The notes beneath the pieces were generated by a model. It searched no databases. It saw only the letters and a list, made by a program, of their open reading frames with translations, and was not told the origin of the DNA. The position numbers were made by a program, and so were the translations under genes. A stretch of 64,000 nucleotides of DNA from positions 91,417 to 155,416 of the forward strand of contig NZ_AUDD01000008.1 in NCBI RefSeq assembly GCF_000425285.1. Direction: 5' to 3'. This DNA is from Acidipropionibacterium jensenii DSM 20535 (GTDB lineage Bacteria > Actinomycetota > Actinomycetes > Propionibacteriales > Propionibacteriaceae). This document shows positions 15,558 to 27,520 of the stretch, piece by piece (position 1 is the stretch's first letter; the number at the start of each line of letters is the position of its first letter).

Positions 15558-17516
15558 TCACTGCTGGGCGGGCCGGTCCTCCTCGGACTGAGACTCGTCC
15601 TGGTCGTCGGCGGACAGCGCGTCCTGGTCCTGGTACTTCAGCCACACCGTGCCCATCGGCGGCACCACCAGGGTGGCGCTGGCGGGGAAGTCCCCGAAGG
15701 GTTCCTCGGAGGCGACGATCTGGCCGAGATTGCCGTACTGGCCGGTCCCGTCGTAGCGCTTGATGTCGGTGTTGAGGATCTCCTTCCAGACCCCTGGGAA
15801 CGGAAGCCCGGTCTCGTGGTTGGTCTGGGGGTTGGGGGAGAAGTTGGTGAAGCAGGCGATGACGTGGCCGTCCTTGTCGCGCCGCAGCCAGGAGAACATG
15901 TTCTCCTGGGCGTCGTTGGCGTCCAGCCAGGCGAATCCCTCCGGGTCGTAGTCGAGCTGCCACAGCTCGGGATGGGCCCGGTAGATCAGGTTGAGATCGC
16001 GGAACAGCCGCTTGAGTCCGCCGTGGCCCCACATGTCGGCGACGTACCACTCCAGGCTCACCGACTCGTCGAACTCGTGACGCTGGCCGAACTCCTGACC
16101 CATGAAGATGAGCTGCTTGCCCGGGAAGGCCCACATGTAGGAGTAGAAGGCGCGCAGGGTGGCGAACTGCTGCCAGTCGTCGCCCTGGATCTTGTTGATC
16201 ATCGCCTCCTTGCCGTGCACCACCTCGTCGTGGCTGATCGGCAGGATGAAGTTCTCCGAGTACTGGTAGACCATCGCGAAGGTCATCTCATTGTGGTGGT
16301 ACTGCCGGTGGAAGGGGTTGAGTCCCAGGTATCCCAGGGAATCGTTCATCCACCCCATGTTCCACTTGAACCCGAAGCCGAGCCCTCCCTCGTTGACCGG
16401 CTTGGTGACACCGGCGAAGCTGGTCGACTCCTCGGCGATCATCAGGATTCCGGGGTGGCGCCGGTACAGGTGGGAGTTGACGTAACGCAGGAAGTCGATG
16501 GCGTCCAGGTTCTCCCGGCCGCCGAACTTGTTGGGCACCCACTGGCCCTCGGGGCGCGAGTAGTCCAGGTAGAGCATCGAGGCGACGGCGTCGACCCGCA
16601 GGCCGTCGACGTGGAACTCGGAGACCCAGTAGAGGGCGTTGGAGATGAGGAAGGACTTCACCTCGTTGCGCCCGTAGTTGAAGATGTAGGTGCCCCAGTC
16701 CAGGTGCTCCCCCTGCCGGGGGTCGGCGTGCTCGTAGAGGGCGGTGCCGTCGAACCGTCCCAGCGCCCAGTCGTCCTTGGGGAAGTGGCCGGGCACCCAG
16801 TCCATGATGACCCCGATGCCGGCCTGGTGGAGCTGGTCGATGAGGTAGCGCAGGTCGTCGGGGTTCCCGTACCGGCTGGTGGGGGAGTAGTAGCCGGTCA
16901 CCTGGTATCCCCACGAGGGTGCGAAGGGGTGCTCCGACAGGGGCATGAACTCGACGTGGGTGTACCCCTGCCACTGCAGGTAGGAGATGAGGTCATCGGC
17001 CAGGTCGCGGTAGCTCAGCCCCTTGCGCCAGCCGCCGAGATGCATCTCGTAGATGCTCATCGGCTCCTGGTAGGCCTTCGAGGCGGTGCGCCGGTCGATC
17101 CAGTCGTCGTCCTCCCAGGTGTAGTCGGACTCCCAGACGATCGAGGCGTTGCCGGGGGCCTGCTCGGAGTAGCGGGCCATCGGGTCGACCTTCTCGTGCC
17201 AGGTGCCCCACTGGTCGAGGATCCGGTACTTGTACCTGACCCCGGCGCCGACCCCCTCGATGAAGGTCGCCCACACCCCGGAACCGGGGATGAGGTGCAG
17301 GTCGTCGCCGTTCCACCAGTTGAAGTCGGCGACCACCTGGACCGCCTTGGCGTTGGGAGCCCACACCGCGAACCGGGTTCCGGTGATCGGTCCGCGCTCG
17401 TCATCGTCGACCGTGACGATGTGGGAGCCGAGCCGCTTCCAGGCTTCGGTGTCCCCGCCCGAGTGGAATCCCTCGAGGTCCCATCCGGTCAGTCCTCCAG
17501 CGGTGTCGTGAGCCAT
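15558..17516 (-). CDS. glgB: 1,4-alpha-glucan branching enzyme (GH13)
   Basis: 652 residues. Creates alpha-1,6 branches in glycogen-like glucan, downstream of GlgE polymerisation. The N-terminal CBM48 domain (about 45-135) is followed by the GH13 barrel. Catalytic nucleophile Asp lies in FHVDGLRVDAVASML, the acid/base Glu in MIAEESTSFAG, and the stabilising Asp in PISHDEVVHGK. The start ATG at 17516 gives MAHDTAGG with AAGGGAAGG about 11 nt upstream. The open frame continues far upstream but only as a shadow of glgE. This is a short form without the extra N-terminal module of longer branching enzymes. It is collinear with glgE (155-nt gap) and 104 nt before the PTS gene. Asp/Glu-rich C-terminal tail. 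Confidence 0.95.
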   Translation of the reverse strand: MAHDTAGGLTGWDLEGFHSGGDTEAWKRLGSHIVTVDDDERGPITGTRFAVWAPNAKAVQVVADFNWWNGDDLHLIPGSGVWATFIEGVGAGVRYKYRILDQWGTWHEKVDPMARYSEQAPGNASIVWESDYTWEDDDWIDRRTASKAYQEPMSIYEMHLGGWRKGLSYRDLADDLISYLQWQGYTHVEFMPLSEHPFAPSWGYQVTGYYSPTSRYGNPDDLRYLIDQLHQAGIGVIMDWVPGHFPKDDWALGRFDGTALYEHADPRQGEHLDWGTYIFNYGRNEVKSFLISNALYWVSEFHVDGLRVDAVASMLYLDYSRPEGQWVPNKFGGRENLDAIDFLRYVNSHLYRRHPGILMIAEESTSFAGVTKPVNEGGLGFGFKWNMGWMNDSLGYLGLNPFHRQYHHNEMTFAMVYQYSENFILPISHDEVVHGKEAMINKIQGDDWQQFATLRAFYSYMWAFPGKQLIFMGQEFGQRHEFDESVSLEWYVADMWGHGGLKRLFRDLNLIYRAHPELWQLDYDPEGFAWLDANDAQENMFSWLRRDKDGHVIACFTNFSPNPQTNHETGLPFPGVWKEILNTDIKRYDGTGQYGNLGQIVASEEPFGDFPASATLVVPPMGTVWLKYQDQDALSADDQDESQSEEDRPAQQ

Positions 17517-17671
17517 CTGCGTGGTCCTTCCCTTGCGGTGTCCTGATCGGGCGTCATCGCCGACTCGGAACTGATCGTGGTTGTCCCACCGTATGCCCTG
17601 AAGGGGATCCGGGCGGGGGTTTGCAGGAGTGCGGTCGGGATCTGTGCTGCTGGACGTCAGCGCTGGAGGTG

Positions 17672-19834
<2,163 letters not shown>

Positions 19835-20031
19835 GGAACTCTCCTGGCTGGGATCGACGCTGATTTTCCTCCGGACGGCGTCCACGCTACCGGGATGCCC
19901 CGACGCTGTCAGGTGGGCGCTGACGGATCGTCGATCGGAACGGTCCCGGCGGGTTCCCGCGCGCCCCTGGGCGGGAGCCCGCCCGTGGGCGATCGCGCAC
20001 CATTCGCGCGCGGTCGTATAGGGTGCGCGTC
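19835..20031. promoter_or_regulatory. Divergent glgE/glgP control region
   Basis: 197 bp separating glucan synthesis (glgE, minus) from glucan breakdown (glgP, plus). Minus-strand TAGCGT (19884-19889) gives glgE about a 45-nt leader. Plus-strand TATAGG (20017-20022) lies 9 nt before the glgP GTG. A short GGGCGGG/CCCGCCC inverted repeat (19969-19984) sits between them. Shared regulation is an inference from arrangement only. Confidence 0.5.
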
Positions 20032-22584
20032 GTGCGTGCTATTCGACGATTCATCGTCCAACCCGTGCTTCCGGAACCCCTCAAGCCACTGAGCAGGCTG
20101 GCCACCAATCTGCGGTGGAGCTGGAACCTGGACACCCGAGCCCTTTTCGGCGACATCGATCCGGCATTGTGGGAGGAGGTCGACCACGACCCGTTCAAGC
20201 TGCTGGCGCGGACTCCCAGCGACCGGCTCGACATCCTGGCCCACGACAAGCGCTTCCTGCGCCGCCTGGAGCTGACGGTCGCCGACCTCGACGAGTACCT
20301 CACCGGTGATCTGTGGTTCCAGAAGTGGGCCAAGGAACACCCCGAGGCACCGCGCACGATCGGATACTTCTCCGCCGAGTTCGGCATCACCAAGGTGCTG
20401 CCGCAGTATTCCGGCGGCCTGGGAATCCTGGCCGGCGACCACCTCAAGGCGGCCTCCGACAACGGCGTCCCGATCATCGGCGTCGGACTGTTCTATCGGC
20501 ACGGCTACTTCCGCCAGTCCCTCAACGCCTCGGGCTGGCAGCAGGAGCGCTACCCGGTGCTGGACGCCAACGAGATGCCGGTGACCCAGCTGCGCGACGG
20601 AGACGACCCGGTGCTCATCCCGGTCCAGATCTTCGGCAACGAGGTCAAGGCCCAGGTCTGGGTGGTCCAGGTCGGTCGCGTCCCTCTGCTGATGCTCGAC
20701 ACCGACATCGACGCCAACCCCGGCCCGATGCGCGAGATCACCGACCAGCTGTACGGCGGGGACGCCGAGCACCGGCTCGTCCAGGAGGTGCTGCTGGGAG
20801 TCGGCGGGATGCGGGCCCTGCGCGAGTACTGCCGGGTCAGCGGCCACGCCGTCCCGGAGGTCTACCACGCCAACGAGGGTCACGCCGGATTCCTCGGCCT
20901 GGAGCGGATCCGCGAGTACATGGAGACCGGTGACGACTTCGACACCGCTCTGGAGCGCACCCGCGCCGGCAACGTCTTCACCACCCACACCCCGGTTCCG
21001 GCCGGCATCGACCGGTTCCCGATCGACCGGGTCCGCGACCAGTTCAGCGGCTTCGGCCCGCTGCCGATCGACCGGGTGCTCGACCTGGGTCGGGAGACCT
21101 ATCAGGGCGGAGACCCCGGCATCTACAACATGGCGGTGCTCGGATTCCGCGCCGGGCAGCGCGCCAACGGCGTCTCGGAGCTTCACGGTGAGGTCTCCCG
21201 TGAGATGTTCCACGGCCTGTGGCCGGGATTCGCCGCCGCCGAGGTGCCGATCGGATCGGTCACCAACGGCGTCCATCACCTCACCTGGATCCACCCGGAA
21301 CTGCTCAACCTGATGCAGCCGGTGGTCGGCGACTCCGGACCGCAGATCCACGACGGCTGCGACTGGACCGCCCTCAACCGGGTCGGCGATCAGACCCTGT
21401 GGAGCGCCAAGCGGCACATGCGCACCGCGATGATCGAGATGGCCCGCAAGCGGCTGCACGCCAGCTGCCGGTCCCGGGGAATCTCCTCGGACTGGGTGGA
21501 CGACGCCCTGGACCCCAATGTGCTGACCTTCGGGTTCGCCCGTCGCGGCGCCTCCTACAAGCGCCTCACCCTGATGCTGTCGGATCCCGAGCGACTCAAG
21601 AGGCTGCTCAACGACCCGGCCACCCCCATCCAGATCGTCATCGCCGGCAAGGCTCACCCGGCCGACAATGTCGGCAAGGGCCTCATCCAGCAGATGGTCC
21701 AGTTCGCCGACCAGGAGGATGTCCGCGGCAAGATCGTCTTCCTGCCCGACTACGACATCTCCCTGGCCCGTCCGCTCTACCCGGGCTGCGATGTCTGGAT
21801 GAACAACCCGCTGCGTCCCCTGGAGGCCTGTGGCACCTCCGGCATGAAGGCCGCTCTCAACGGTGCGGCGAACCTGTCGGTGCGCGACGGATGGTGGGAC
21901 GAGTGGTACGACCCGCGGTTCGGCTGGGAGATCCCCTCGGCCGAGGGGATCAGCGATCCCACCGCCCGTGACGCCCAGGAGGCCGAGTCCCTCTACGACA
22001 TCATCGAGAACGAGATCGTCCCGAAGTTCTACAACCGCGACTCCCACGGGCTGCCGACCGCATGGTTGAAGATGATGCGCGACACCGTCCAGATCCTCGG
22101 GCCGAAGATCCTGGCCTCCCGGATGGTCAGCGACTACGTCGAGAAGCTGTACACCCCGGCCGCCGTGTCGTCGCGTCAGGTGGAGGGACAGGCCGCCGCC
22201 GATCTGGCCGCCTGGAAGCGCAAGGTGCGCGCCGCCTGGCCGAAGGTCCAGGTGCGCCGGGTGGAGTCCAGCCTCAGCGACCGGGTCGCGATGGGCGCCG
22301 AGGTGCCATTCGCCGCCTGGGTCGACCTGGACGGGCTGAATGCCGAGGACGTCGGGGTCCAGGTGGTCCTGGGTCAGGTGGACGCCGATGACTGGCTGCA
22401 CGACCTGGAGATCGTCCCGATGACCCTGGACGGCACCAATGAGCGGGGAATCTCCCACTTCTCCGCCACCGTCAAGGCCAAGGATCCCGGTTCCTGGGGG
22501 TGGACGGTGCGCGCGGTTCCGAAGAACCCGCTGCTGGCCGGCGACGTGGAGATGGGTCTGGCCGCGGTCGCTCCGGGGGAGTGA
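20032..22584 (+). CDS. glgP: Alpha-glucan (glycogen/maltodextrin) phosphorylase
   Basis: 850 residues. PLP enzyme that phosphorolyses alpha-1,4-glucan to alpha-glucose-1-phosphate, which Pgm can then use. It belongs to the TIGR02094-type phosphorylases with the signature FSAEFGITKVLPQYSGGLGILAGDHLK and the conserved C-terminal active-site block EACGTSGMKAALNGA followed by DGWWDEWY. VYHANEGHAGF and FTTHTPVPAGIDRF are also typical. I chose the GTG at 20032 (protein VRAIRRFIVQP), matching the start of homologues, over the GTG at 20023. There is no Shine-Dalgarno sequence, and TATAGG lies 9 nt upstream, so a leaderless or nearly leaderless mRNA is possible. The gene ends against a strong hairpin shared with glgX. 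Confidence 0.95.
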   Translation: MRAIRRFIVQPVLPEPLKPLSRLATNLRWSWNLDTRALFGDIDPALWEEVDHDPFKLLARTPSDRLDILAHDKRFLRRLELTVADLDEYLTGDLWFQKWAKEHPEAPRTIGYFSAEFGITKVLPQYSGGLGILAGDHLKAASDNGVPIIGVGLFYRHGYFRQSLNASGWQQERYPVLDANEMPVTQLRDGDDPVLIPVQIFGNEVKAQVWVVQVGRVPLLMLDTDIDANPGPMREITDQLYGGDAEHRLVQEVLLGVGGMRALREYCRVSGHAVPEVYHANEGHAGFLGLERIREYMETGDDFDTALERTRAGNVFTTHTPVPAGIDRFPIDRVRDQFSGFGPLPIDRVLDLGRETYQGGDPGIYNMAVLGFRAGQRANGVSELHGEVSREMFHGLWPGFAAAEVPIGSVTNGVHHLTWIHPELLNLMQPVVGDSGPQIHDGCDWTALNRVGDQTLWSAKRHMRTAMIEMARKRLHASCRSRGISSDWVDDALDPNVLTFGFARRGASYKRLTLMLSDPERLKRLLNDPATPIQIVIAGKAHPADNVGKGLIQQMVQFADQEDVRGKIVFLPDYDISLARPLYPGCDVWMNNPLRPLEACGTSGMKAALNGAANLSVRDGWWDEWYDPRFGWEIPSAEGISDPTARDAQEAESLYDIIENEIVPKFYNRDSHGLPTAWLKMMRDTVQILGPKILASRMVSDYVEKLYTPAAVSSRQVEGQAAADLAAWKRKVRAAWPKVQVRRVESSLSDRVAMGAEVPFAAWVDLDGLNAEDVGVQVVLGQVDADDWLHDLEIVPMTLDGTNERGISHFSATVKAKDPGSWGWTVRAVPKNPLLAGDVEMGLAAVAPGE

Positions 22585-22622
22585 CTCGCTGTCTGAGCAC
22601 CATCTGACAGCGCACCATCAGG

Positions 22623-22680
22623 AAAGAGGTCTGGTCGAGTTCGGGGCACTACAAGCACCCGAACTCGACCAGACCTCTTT
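22623..22680. terminator. Bidirectional terminator between glgP and glgX
   Basis: 23-bp perfect stem (22623-22645 with 22658-22680), 12-nt loop, flanked by A residues on one side and TTTT on the other, so it can work as an intrinsic terminator on both strands between the converging genes. Confidence 0.9.
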
Positions 22681-22746
22681 TGTGTCTGGACGCGTCCTGC
22701 GTCCGGACGCGAGGGCCGACCCGCCATGGGCCGGACCTCCCGGCCC

Positions 22747-24942
22747 TTACTCGGCGGTGGCCGGGGAGATGGCGGCCCAGTCGGGACCCATCTGGGCCGA
22801 GGTGAGGTGATCGGCCTCATCGGCCTGCGTCGCGGGCTCCGGAACGGCGGTCAGATCGCCCTCCAGAATGATCACTGAGCGCGGCGGCAGGACCAGCGAG
22901 CTGGACGCGGCCAACGGACCCTCGGGCACCTCGTCGGGCTCGGCGGTGTGGGCCACCATGGTCCACGAGCCGCACCAGTGCGCCGAGGGCAGCACGACGT
23001 CGATCGGGTCGGCGCCGCGGTTGTACCAGACCAGCATCGCCTCGTGCTCGTCGGAGGTGTAGCGCCCCAGCACCGTGCGGCCCCCGTCGTGCCAGTCCTC
23101 GGCGGCCATCTCGCCGCCCTGGCCCGAGAGCCAGGTGAGCTCGACGCGGCCGGTCGGTTCGCCGTCGGCGTCCAGCACCTCCTCGCGCTGCCGGTAGGTC
23201 GTCGGCCGCAGGGTGGGGTGGTCGGCGCGCAGCTGCGACAGGGTGGTCATGAGATCGGTGAGATCGGTCCACGACTTCGCCTCCTCCCAGTCCACCCAGG
23301 AGATCGGGGAGTCCTGGCAGTAGGCGTTGTTGTTGCCCTGCTGGGTGCGGCCCAGCTCATCGCCGGCGACGATCATCGGGACACCGGCCGAGGTCATCAG
23401 GGTGGCCAGGAAGTTGCGGATCTGGCGATGCCTCAGGGCATTGACGGCAGGGTCCTCGGACTCGCCCTCCCAGCCGCAGTTCCACGACCGGTTGTCATTG
23501 GAGCCGTCGTGGTTGTCCTCGCGGTTGGCTTGGTTCTGCTTCATGTTGTAGGTGACCAGGTCGCGCAGCGTGAAGCCGTCATGGGCGTCCACGAAGTTGA
23601 TCGAGGCGCCGGGGAAGCCGTAGAGATCGTCAGATCCCGACAGCCGGGTGGCCAGCTCGTGGACCCCCTCGGTGGCGCCGCGCCAGAAGTCGCGCACGTA
23701 GTTGCGGTACCGGTCGTTCCAACAGCTCCAGTCGTCTCCCCAGCGGCCCACCTGGTAGCCGTAGGGGCCGAGGTCCCAGGGCTCTGCGATGTGCTTGACC
23801 TGGCTGAGCACCGGGTCCTCGCGGATGAGCTTCTTGAAGGGGTGGTTCTGGTCGACGCCGTGGTCGGCGTCGCGGATCAGGGTGGTCGCCAGATCGTAGC
23901 GGAAGCCGTCGACCCCCATCTCGGTGACCCAGTAGCGCAGTGAGTCGGCGATCATCTCCAGGACGCCCGGATTGGCGGTGTTGACCGAGTTCCCGCAACC
24001 GGTGACGTCGTAGTCGTTGCGGTGGTCATTGGTGAGCCGGTAGTAGGTGTTGTGGTCGATGCCGCGGAAACACAGCGTCGGGCCCTCGTGGCCGCCCTCC
24101 CCGGTGTGGTTGTAGACGACGTCGAGGAGAACCTCGATGCCGGCGCGGTGGAACTGGGTCACCATCTCCTTGAACTCGCGGACCTGCTCGCCGGTGGTGC
24201 CGACCGAGCAGTAGGCGGCGTGCGGCGCGAAGAAGCCCAGGGAGTTGTAGCCCCAGTAGTTCTTCAGACCCTTGCCGACGATGAAGGGCTCGGAGACGAA
24301 GTGGTGAATGGGCAGCAGCTCGATGGTGTTGACGCCGATGCTGGTGAGGTGCTCGATGACCGCCGGGTAGGACAGTCCGGCGTAGCTGCCCCGCAGATGC
24401 TCGGGCACCAGCGGGTGCAGCCGGGTGTAGCCCTTGACGTGCGTCTCGTAGATGACGCACTCCTCGATCGGACGTCGACGGGCGATCGGCTCGGGGGCCG
24501 GGGTGGACCTCACGACCACCGACATCGGAACCGCCGAGGCGGAGTCGCGGGTGTCGGGGGTGTAGTTGGACTCCTCGGTGTGGTCCAGGATCGGCCCGGA
24601 GTAGTCGACCCCGGCGGTGATGGCCCGGGCGTAGGGATCCATCAGCAGTTTGGCCGGGTTGAACCGCATGCCGGCGCCGGGATCCCAGGGGCCGTGCACC
24701 CGGAAGCCGTAGAGCTGTCCCTCGGTGATGTGGTCGACGAAGACGACCCACACACCGTCGGAACCCATCTCCATGTGCACATTGCGCTGACTGCGGTCGG
24801 TGTTCACCAGGGCCAGTTCGACCTGGCTGGCGCGGGGAGCCCACAACCCGAACCGGCAACCGCCGTTCATCAGCTGGGCCCCCAGCACACTGGAATCAGT
24901 GGGAGAGGGCACGGGCAATGTCTCGGCAAGAGCTTGAACCAT
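22747..24942 (-). CDS. glgX: Glycogen debranching enzyme GlgX (isoamylase-type GH13_11)
   Basis: 731 residues. Hydrolyses alpha-1,6 branches of phosphorylase-limit glucan and so complements GlgP on the other side of the shared terminator. CBM48 domain at about 20-120, then a GH13 barrel with EECVIYETHVKGYTRLHP, catalytic Asp in VDGFRYDLATTL, acid Glu in HIAEPWDLG, and the third Asp in FVDAHDGFTLRDLV. The C-terminal domain carries an isoamylase-like beta sheet plus a roughly 30-residue extension. ATG at 24942. A TAGGTC about 9 nt upstream is a weak -10 candidate and AGGT a weak RBS. Divergent from the cysteine desulfurase across 200 bp. Confidence 0.95.
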   Translation of the reverse strand: MVQALAETLPVPSPTDSSVLGAQLMNGGCRFGLWAPRASQVELALVNTDRSQRNVHMEMGSDGVWVVFVDHITEGQLYGFRVHGPWDPGAGMRFNPAKLLMDPYARAITAGVDYSGPILDHTEESNYTPDTRDSASAVPMSVVVRSTPAPEPIARRRPIEECVIYETHVKGYTRLHPLVPEHLRGSYAGLSYPAVIEHLTSIGVNTIELLPIHHFVSEPFIVGKGLKNYWGYNSLGFFAPHAAYCSVGTTGEQVREFKEMVTQFHRAGIEVLLDVVYNHTGEGGHEGPTLCFRGIDHNTYYRLTNDHRNDYDVTGCGNSVNTANPGVLEMIADSLRYWVTEMGVDGFRYDLATTLIRDADHGVDQNHPFKKLIREDPVLSQVKHIAEPWDLGPYGYQVGRWGDDWSCWNDRYRNYVRDFWRGATEGVHELATRLSGSDDLYGFPGASINFVDAHDGFTLRDLVTYNMKQNQANREDNHDGSNDNRSWNCGWEGESEDPAVNALRHRQIRNFLATLMTSAGVPMIVAGDELGRTQQGNNNAYCQDSPISWVDWEEAKSWTDLTDLMTTLSQLRADHPTLRPTTYRQREEVLDADGEPTGRVELTWLSGQGGEMAAEDWHDGGRTVLGRYTSDEHEAMLVWYNRGADPIDVVLPSAHWCGSWTMVAHTAEPDEVPEGPLAASSSLVLPPRSVIILEGDLTAVPEPATQADEADHLTSAQMGPDWAAISPATAE

Positions 24943-25130
24943 GAAATTGAGGACCTACCTGCTCGCGGATGCCGCCGGTGAGACGACAGGAAATCGTAGC
25001 CCGGCTCGCACTAGGGTTTCACTCAGATGGGGATATTCCCCGTCAAGCGGATTCATTCGCCATGTCGTACGCCGCACGCTAGGCGGCTGGTGACGAAGGT
25101 TCCGGGCCCCTCGGCCGAGGTGTCGGGCGG

Positions 25131-25136
25131 TACCCT
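25131..25136 (+). promoter_or_regulatory. Candidate -10 box of the cysteine desulfurase gene
   Basis: TACCCT, then 6 nt, then the GTG at 25143. No Shine-Dalgarno is present, consistent with a leaderless transcript. The remainder of the 200-bp gap between glgX and this gene shows no other clear element. Confidence 0.5.
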
Positions 25137-25142
25137 GCCGCG

Positions 25143-26354
25143 GTGAGCGCAATGACCAGCACATCGGGACCCTCCGGCGGGCCGGGACGCAGCGGGGACC
25201 GGACCCACGAGGGGTGTCGGGACGGGGGGCGGACGGCTGCGCCGGCCTCCCGCAGCTACCTGGACCATGCCGCGACCAGCCCGTTGAGACCCGGCGCGCT
25301 GGCGGCGGTGGTCGCCACCGGAGCGGTCGCCAACCCGGCCGCCGTGCACACCGCGGGACGTCGCGCTCGAGCCATGCTGGACGATGCCAGGGAGCAGATC
25401 GCCTCCCTGCTGGGAGTTCGGCCCCTGGAGATCGTCCTCACCTCCGGGGGGACGGAGGCCGACACCCTGGCACTGCTGGGGGCCGGCGGTGCGGGAACGG
25501 TCGGGATCTCGGCGGTGGAGCACGCGGCGATCGCCGGTCTGACCGCCCCCGGGCTGATGGGCGAGCGGGCCCGGGTGCTCCCGGTCGACGCCGACGGCGT
25601 GGTCGATCCGTCGTCGATCGCGGCTCTGGACGCACCTGGACTGGTGAGTGTGATGACGGCCAACAACGAGACCGGCACCCTGGAGCCGGTCGCCGAGTGC
25701 GCCCGGCAGGCCCACCGGGCCGGCGCCCTGTTCCACACCGATGCCGTCCAGGCCCTGGGGCATCTGCCGGTCGAGCTCGCCGAGTGGGATGTCGACCTGG
25801 CCTCCTTCTCGGCCCACAAACTCGGGGGACCGGTCGGGATCGGGGCCCTGTGGGTCCGTCGCGGGGTCACGGTGGCACCGGTCGCCGCCGGTGGTCGTCA
25901 GGAGGCCGGGCTGCGGTCCGGCACTCAGATGGTCGCTCTGGCCAGGGGTTTCGCGGCGGCTCTTGACGAGGCCGTCGCCGAGATGGGCCGGCGCACCGAG
26001 CTGTGGGGCAGGCTGCGGTCCCGGCTGGTGGAGGCGGCTGGTGCGATCGAGGGGGTCCGGGTCGACGGCGGGGACCGGGTGAGTGCGGCGGTCTGCCATC
26101 TCAGCGTGGCCGGGGCCCGGGGGGAGAATCTGCAGCTGCTGCTGGATGCCCGGGGGATCGACTGCTCCACCGGGTCGGCCTGCCATGCCGGGGTGGCCGC
26201 TCCGAGCGAGGTGATGCTGGCGATGGGGCGCTCCCGCCAGCAGGCCTCCTCCTGCCTGCGGTTCTCCTTCGGGCCGGAGACCACGGTGGCCGAGATCGAC
26301 AGGCTGGCCGCCCTGCTTCCCGAGGTCGTCACGCAGGCGCGTGCGGTGCGTTGA
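25143..26354 (+). CDS. Cysteine desulfurase (NifS/IscS family)
   Basis: 403 residues. PLP enzyme that removes sulfur from cysteine as a protein persulfide; placed directly before mnmA, it most likely feeds tRNA thiolation and Fe-S assembly. SYLDHAATSP opens the fold, HAAI includes the PLP-stacking His, the PLP lysine is in SFSAHKLGG (Lys226), and the catalytic cysteine is in STGSACHAG (Cys347). The first ~36 residues are low complexity, so translation could start at the GTG (25143) or the ATG (25152); the TACCCT-N6-GTG spacing favours 25143. The mnmA gene follows after 59 nt with its own probable promoter. Confidence 0.93.
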   Translation: MSAMTSTSGPSGGPGRSGDRTHEGCRDGGRTAAPASRSYLDHAATSPLRPGALAAVVATGAVANPAAVHTAGRRARAMLDDAREQIASLLGVRPLEIVLTSGGTEADTLALLGAGGAGTVGISAVEHAAIAGLTAPGLMGERARVLPVDADGVVDPSSIAALDAPGLVSVMTANNETGTLEPVAECARQAHRAGALFHTDAVQALGHLPVELAEWDVDLASFSAHKLGGPVGIGALWVRRGVTVAPVAAGGRQEAGLRSGTQMVALARGFAAALDEAVAEMGRRTELWGRLRSRLVEAAGAIEGVRVDGGDRVSAAVCHLSVAGARGENLQLLLDARGIDCSTGSACHAGVAAPSEVMLAMGRSRQQASSCLRFSFGPETTVAEIDRLAALLPEVVTQARAVR

Positions 26355-26382
26355 GTGCAGGCGCGCTGCGGCGGGGCGCGGG

Positions 26383-26388
26383 TAGCAT
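26383..26388 (+). promoter_or_regulatory. Candidate -10 box of mnmA
   Basis: TAGCAT about 25 nt before the mnmA ATG, leaving a leader of roughly 18 nt that carries the AAAGGGG ribosome-binding site. This contrasts with the leaderless spacing of its neighbours. Confidence 0.45.
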
Positions 26389-26413
26389 GGGCCGCCGTTG
26401 AAAGGGGACCGAC

Positions 26414-27520
26414 ATGAGAGTTCTGGCCGCAATGTCGGGAGGAGTCGACTCCGCGGTGGCCGCCGCCCGGCTGGTCGCCGCCGGTCACGACGTCACCGGC
26501 GTCCATCTCGCCCTGTCGCGCACCCCACTGGCCTACCGCGAGGGGTCGCGGGGCTGCTGCTCCCTCGAGGACTCCTTCGACGCCCGGCGGGCCGCCGACC
26601 GGATCGGCATCCCCTTCTACGTGTGGGACTTCTCGGAGCGGTTCGCCGAGGAGGTGATCCACCCCTTCATCGACGAGTACCGGGCGGGTCGCACCCCCAA
26701 CCCGTGCCTGCGCTGCAACGAGCGGATCAAGTTCGCCGCCGTCCTGGAGCGGGGCCTGGATCTCGGCTTCGACGCGGTGGCGACCGGCCACTACGCCCGG
26801 CTGGAGACCCGCGAGGGGATCACCAGGATGCGCCGTGCGGTCGACCCCGGCAAGGACCAGTCCTATGTGCTGGGGGTGCTCAACCAGGAGCAGCTGTCCC
26901 ACTGCCTGTTCCCGTTGGGCGACTCCTACAAGACCGAGGTGCGCGCCGAGGCCGCCCGACTGGGGTTGACGGTCGCCGACAAGCCGGACTCCTACGACAT
27001 CTGCTTCATCCCCGACGGGGACACCGCCGGATGGCTCTCGGACCAGCTGGGCGAGCACACCGGTGAGTTCCGCGACGAGACCGGGGATGTGGTCGGCCAC
27101 CATGACGGCTACCACCACTTCACCATCGGTCAGCGACGCGGCCTGCACCTGGGAACCCCTGCCTCCGACGGCCGGCCACGCTATGTGCTGGACATCGAAC
27201 CGGTCTCCAACACCGTGGTGGTCGGCCCCTCCGAGGACCTGGAGGTGCATCGACTGGAGGCCATCCGGCCGGTCTGGTGCTCCGACACCCCCGGAACCGA
27301 CTCCTGGGTCGGGCAGGTCCAGGTCCGCGCCCACGGCACCCCCGTGGAGGCCCGCGTCCAGCGGGTCGACGGCGGAGTGCGGATGACCCTGCGGACGCCA
27401 CTGAAGGGAGTGGCGCCCGGCCAGGCGGCGGTGCTCTACGACGGCGACCTGGTGGTCGGATCGGCGACCATCTGCGGCACGGACCGGGCCGGCACCGACA
27501 TCGTCGGGGCCACCCGGTGA
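26414..27520 (+). CDS. mnmA: tRNA-specific 2-thiouridylase
   Basis: 368 residues. ATP-dependent enzyme forming 2-thiouridine at the wobble position of Lys, Glu and Gln tRNAs, using sulfur from a cysteine desulfurase such as the neighbour. PP-loop SGGVDS at residues 8-13; the two catalytic cysteines are Cys98 in TPNPCLRCN and Cys197 in [23 protein letters not shown] and a C-terminal beta-barrel follow. ATG 26414 with AAAGGGG upstream. The stop TGA overlaps the GTG of the MetE-like gene, so the two form an operon. Confidence 0.96.
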   Translation: MRVLAAMSGGVDSAVAAARLVAAGHDVTGVHLALSRTPLAYREGSRGCCSLEDSFDARRAADRIGIPFYVWDFSERFAEEVIHPFIDEYRAGRTPNPCLRCNERIKFAAVLERGLDLGFDAVATGHYARLETREGITRMRRAVDPGKDQSYVLGVLNQEQLSHCLFPLGDSYKTEVRAEAARLGLTVADKPDSYDICFIPDGDTAGWLSDQLGEHTGEFRDETGDVVGHHDGYHHFTIGQRRGLHLGTPASDGRPRYVLDIEPVSNTVVVGPSEDLEVHRLEAIRPVWCSDTPGTDSWVGQVQVRAHGTPVEARVQRVDGGVRMTLRTPLKGVAPGQAAVLYDGDLVVGSATICGTDRAGTDIVGATR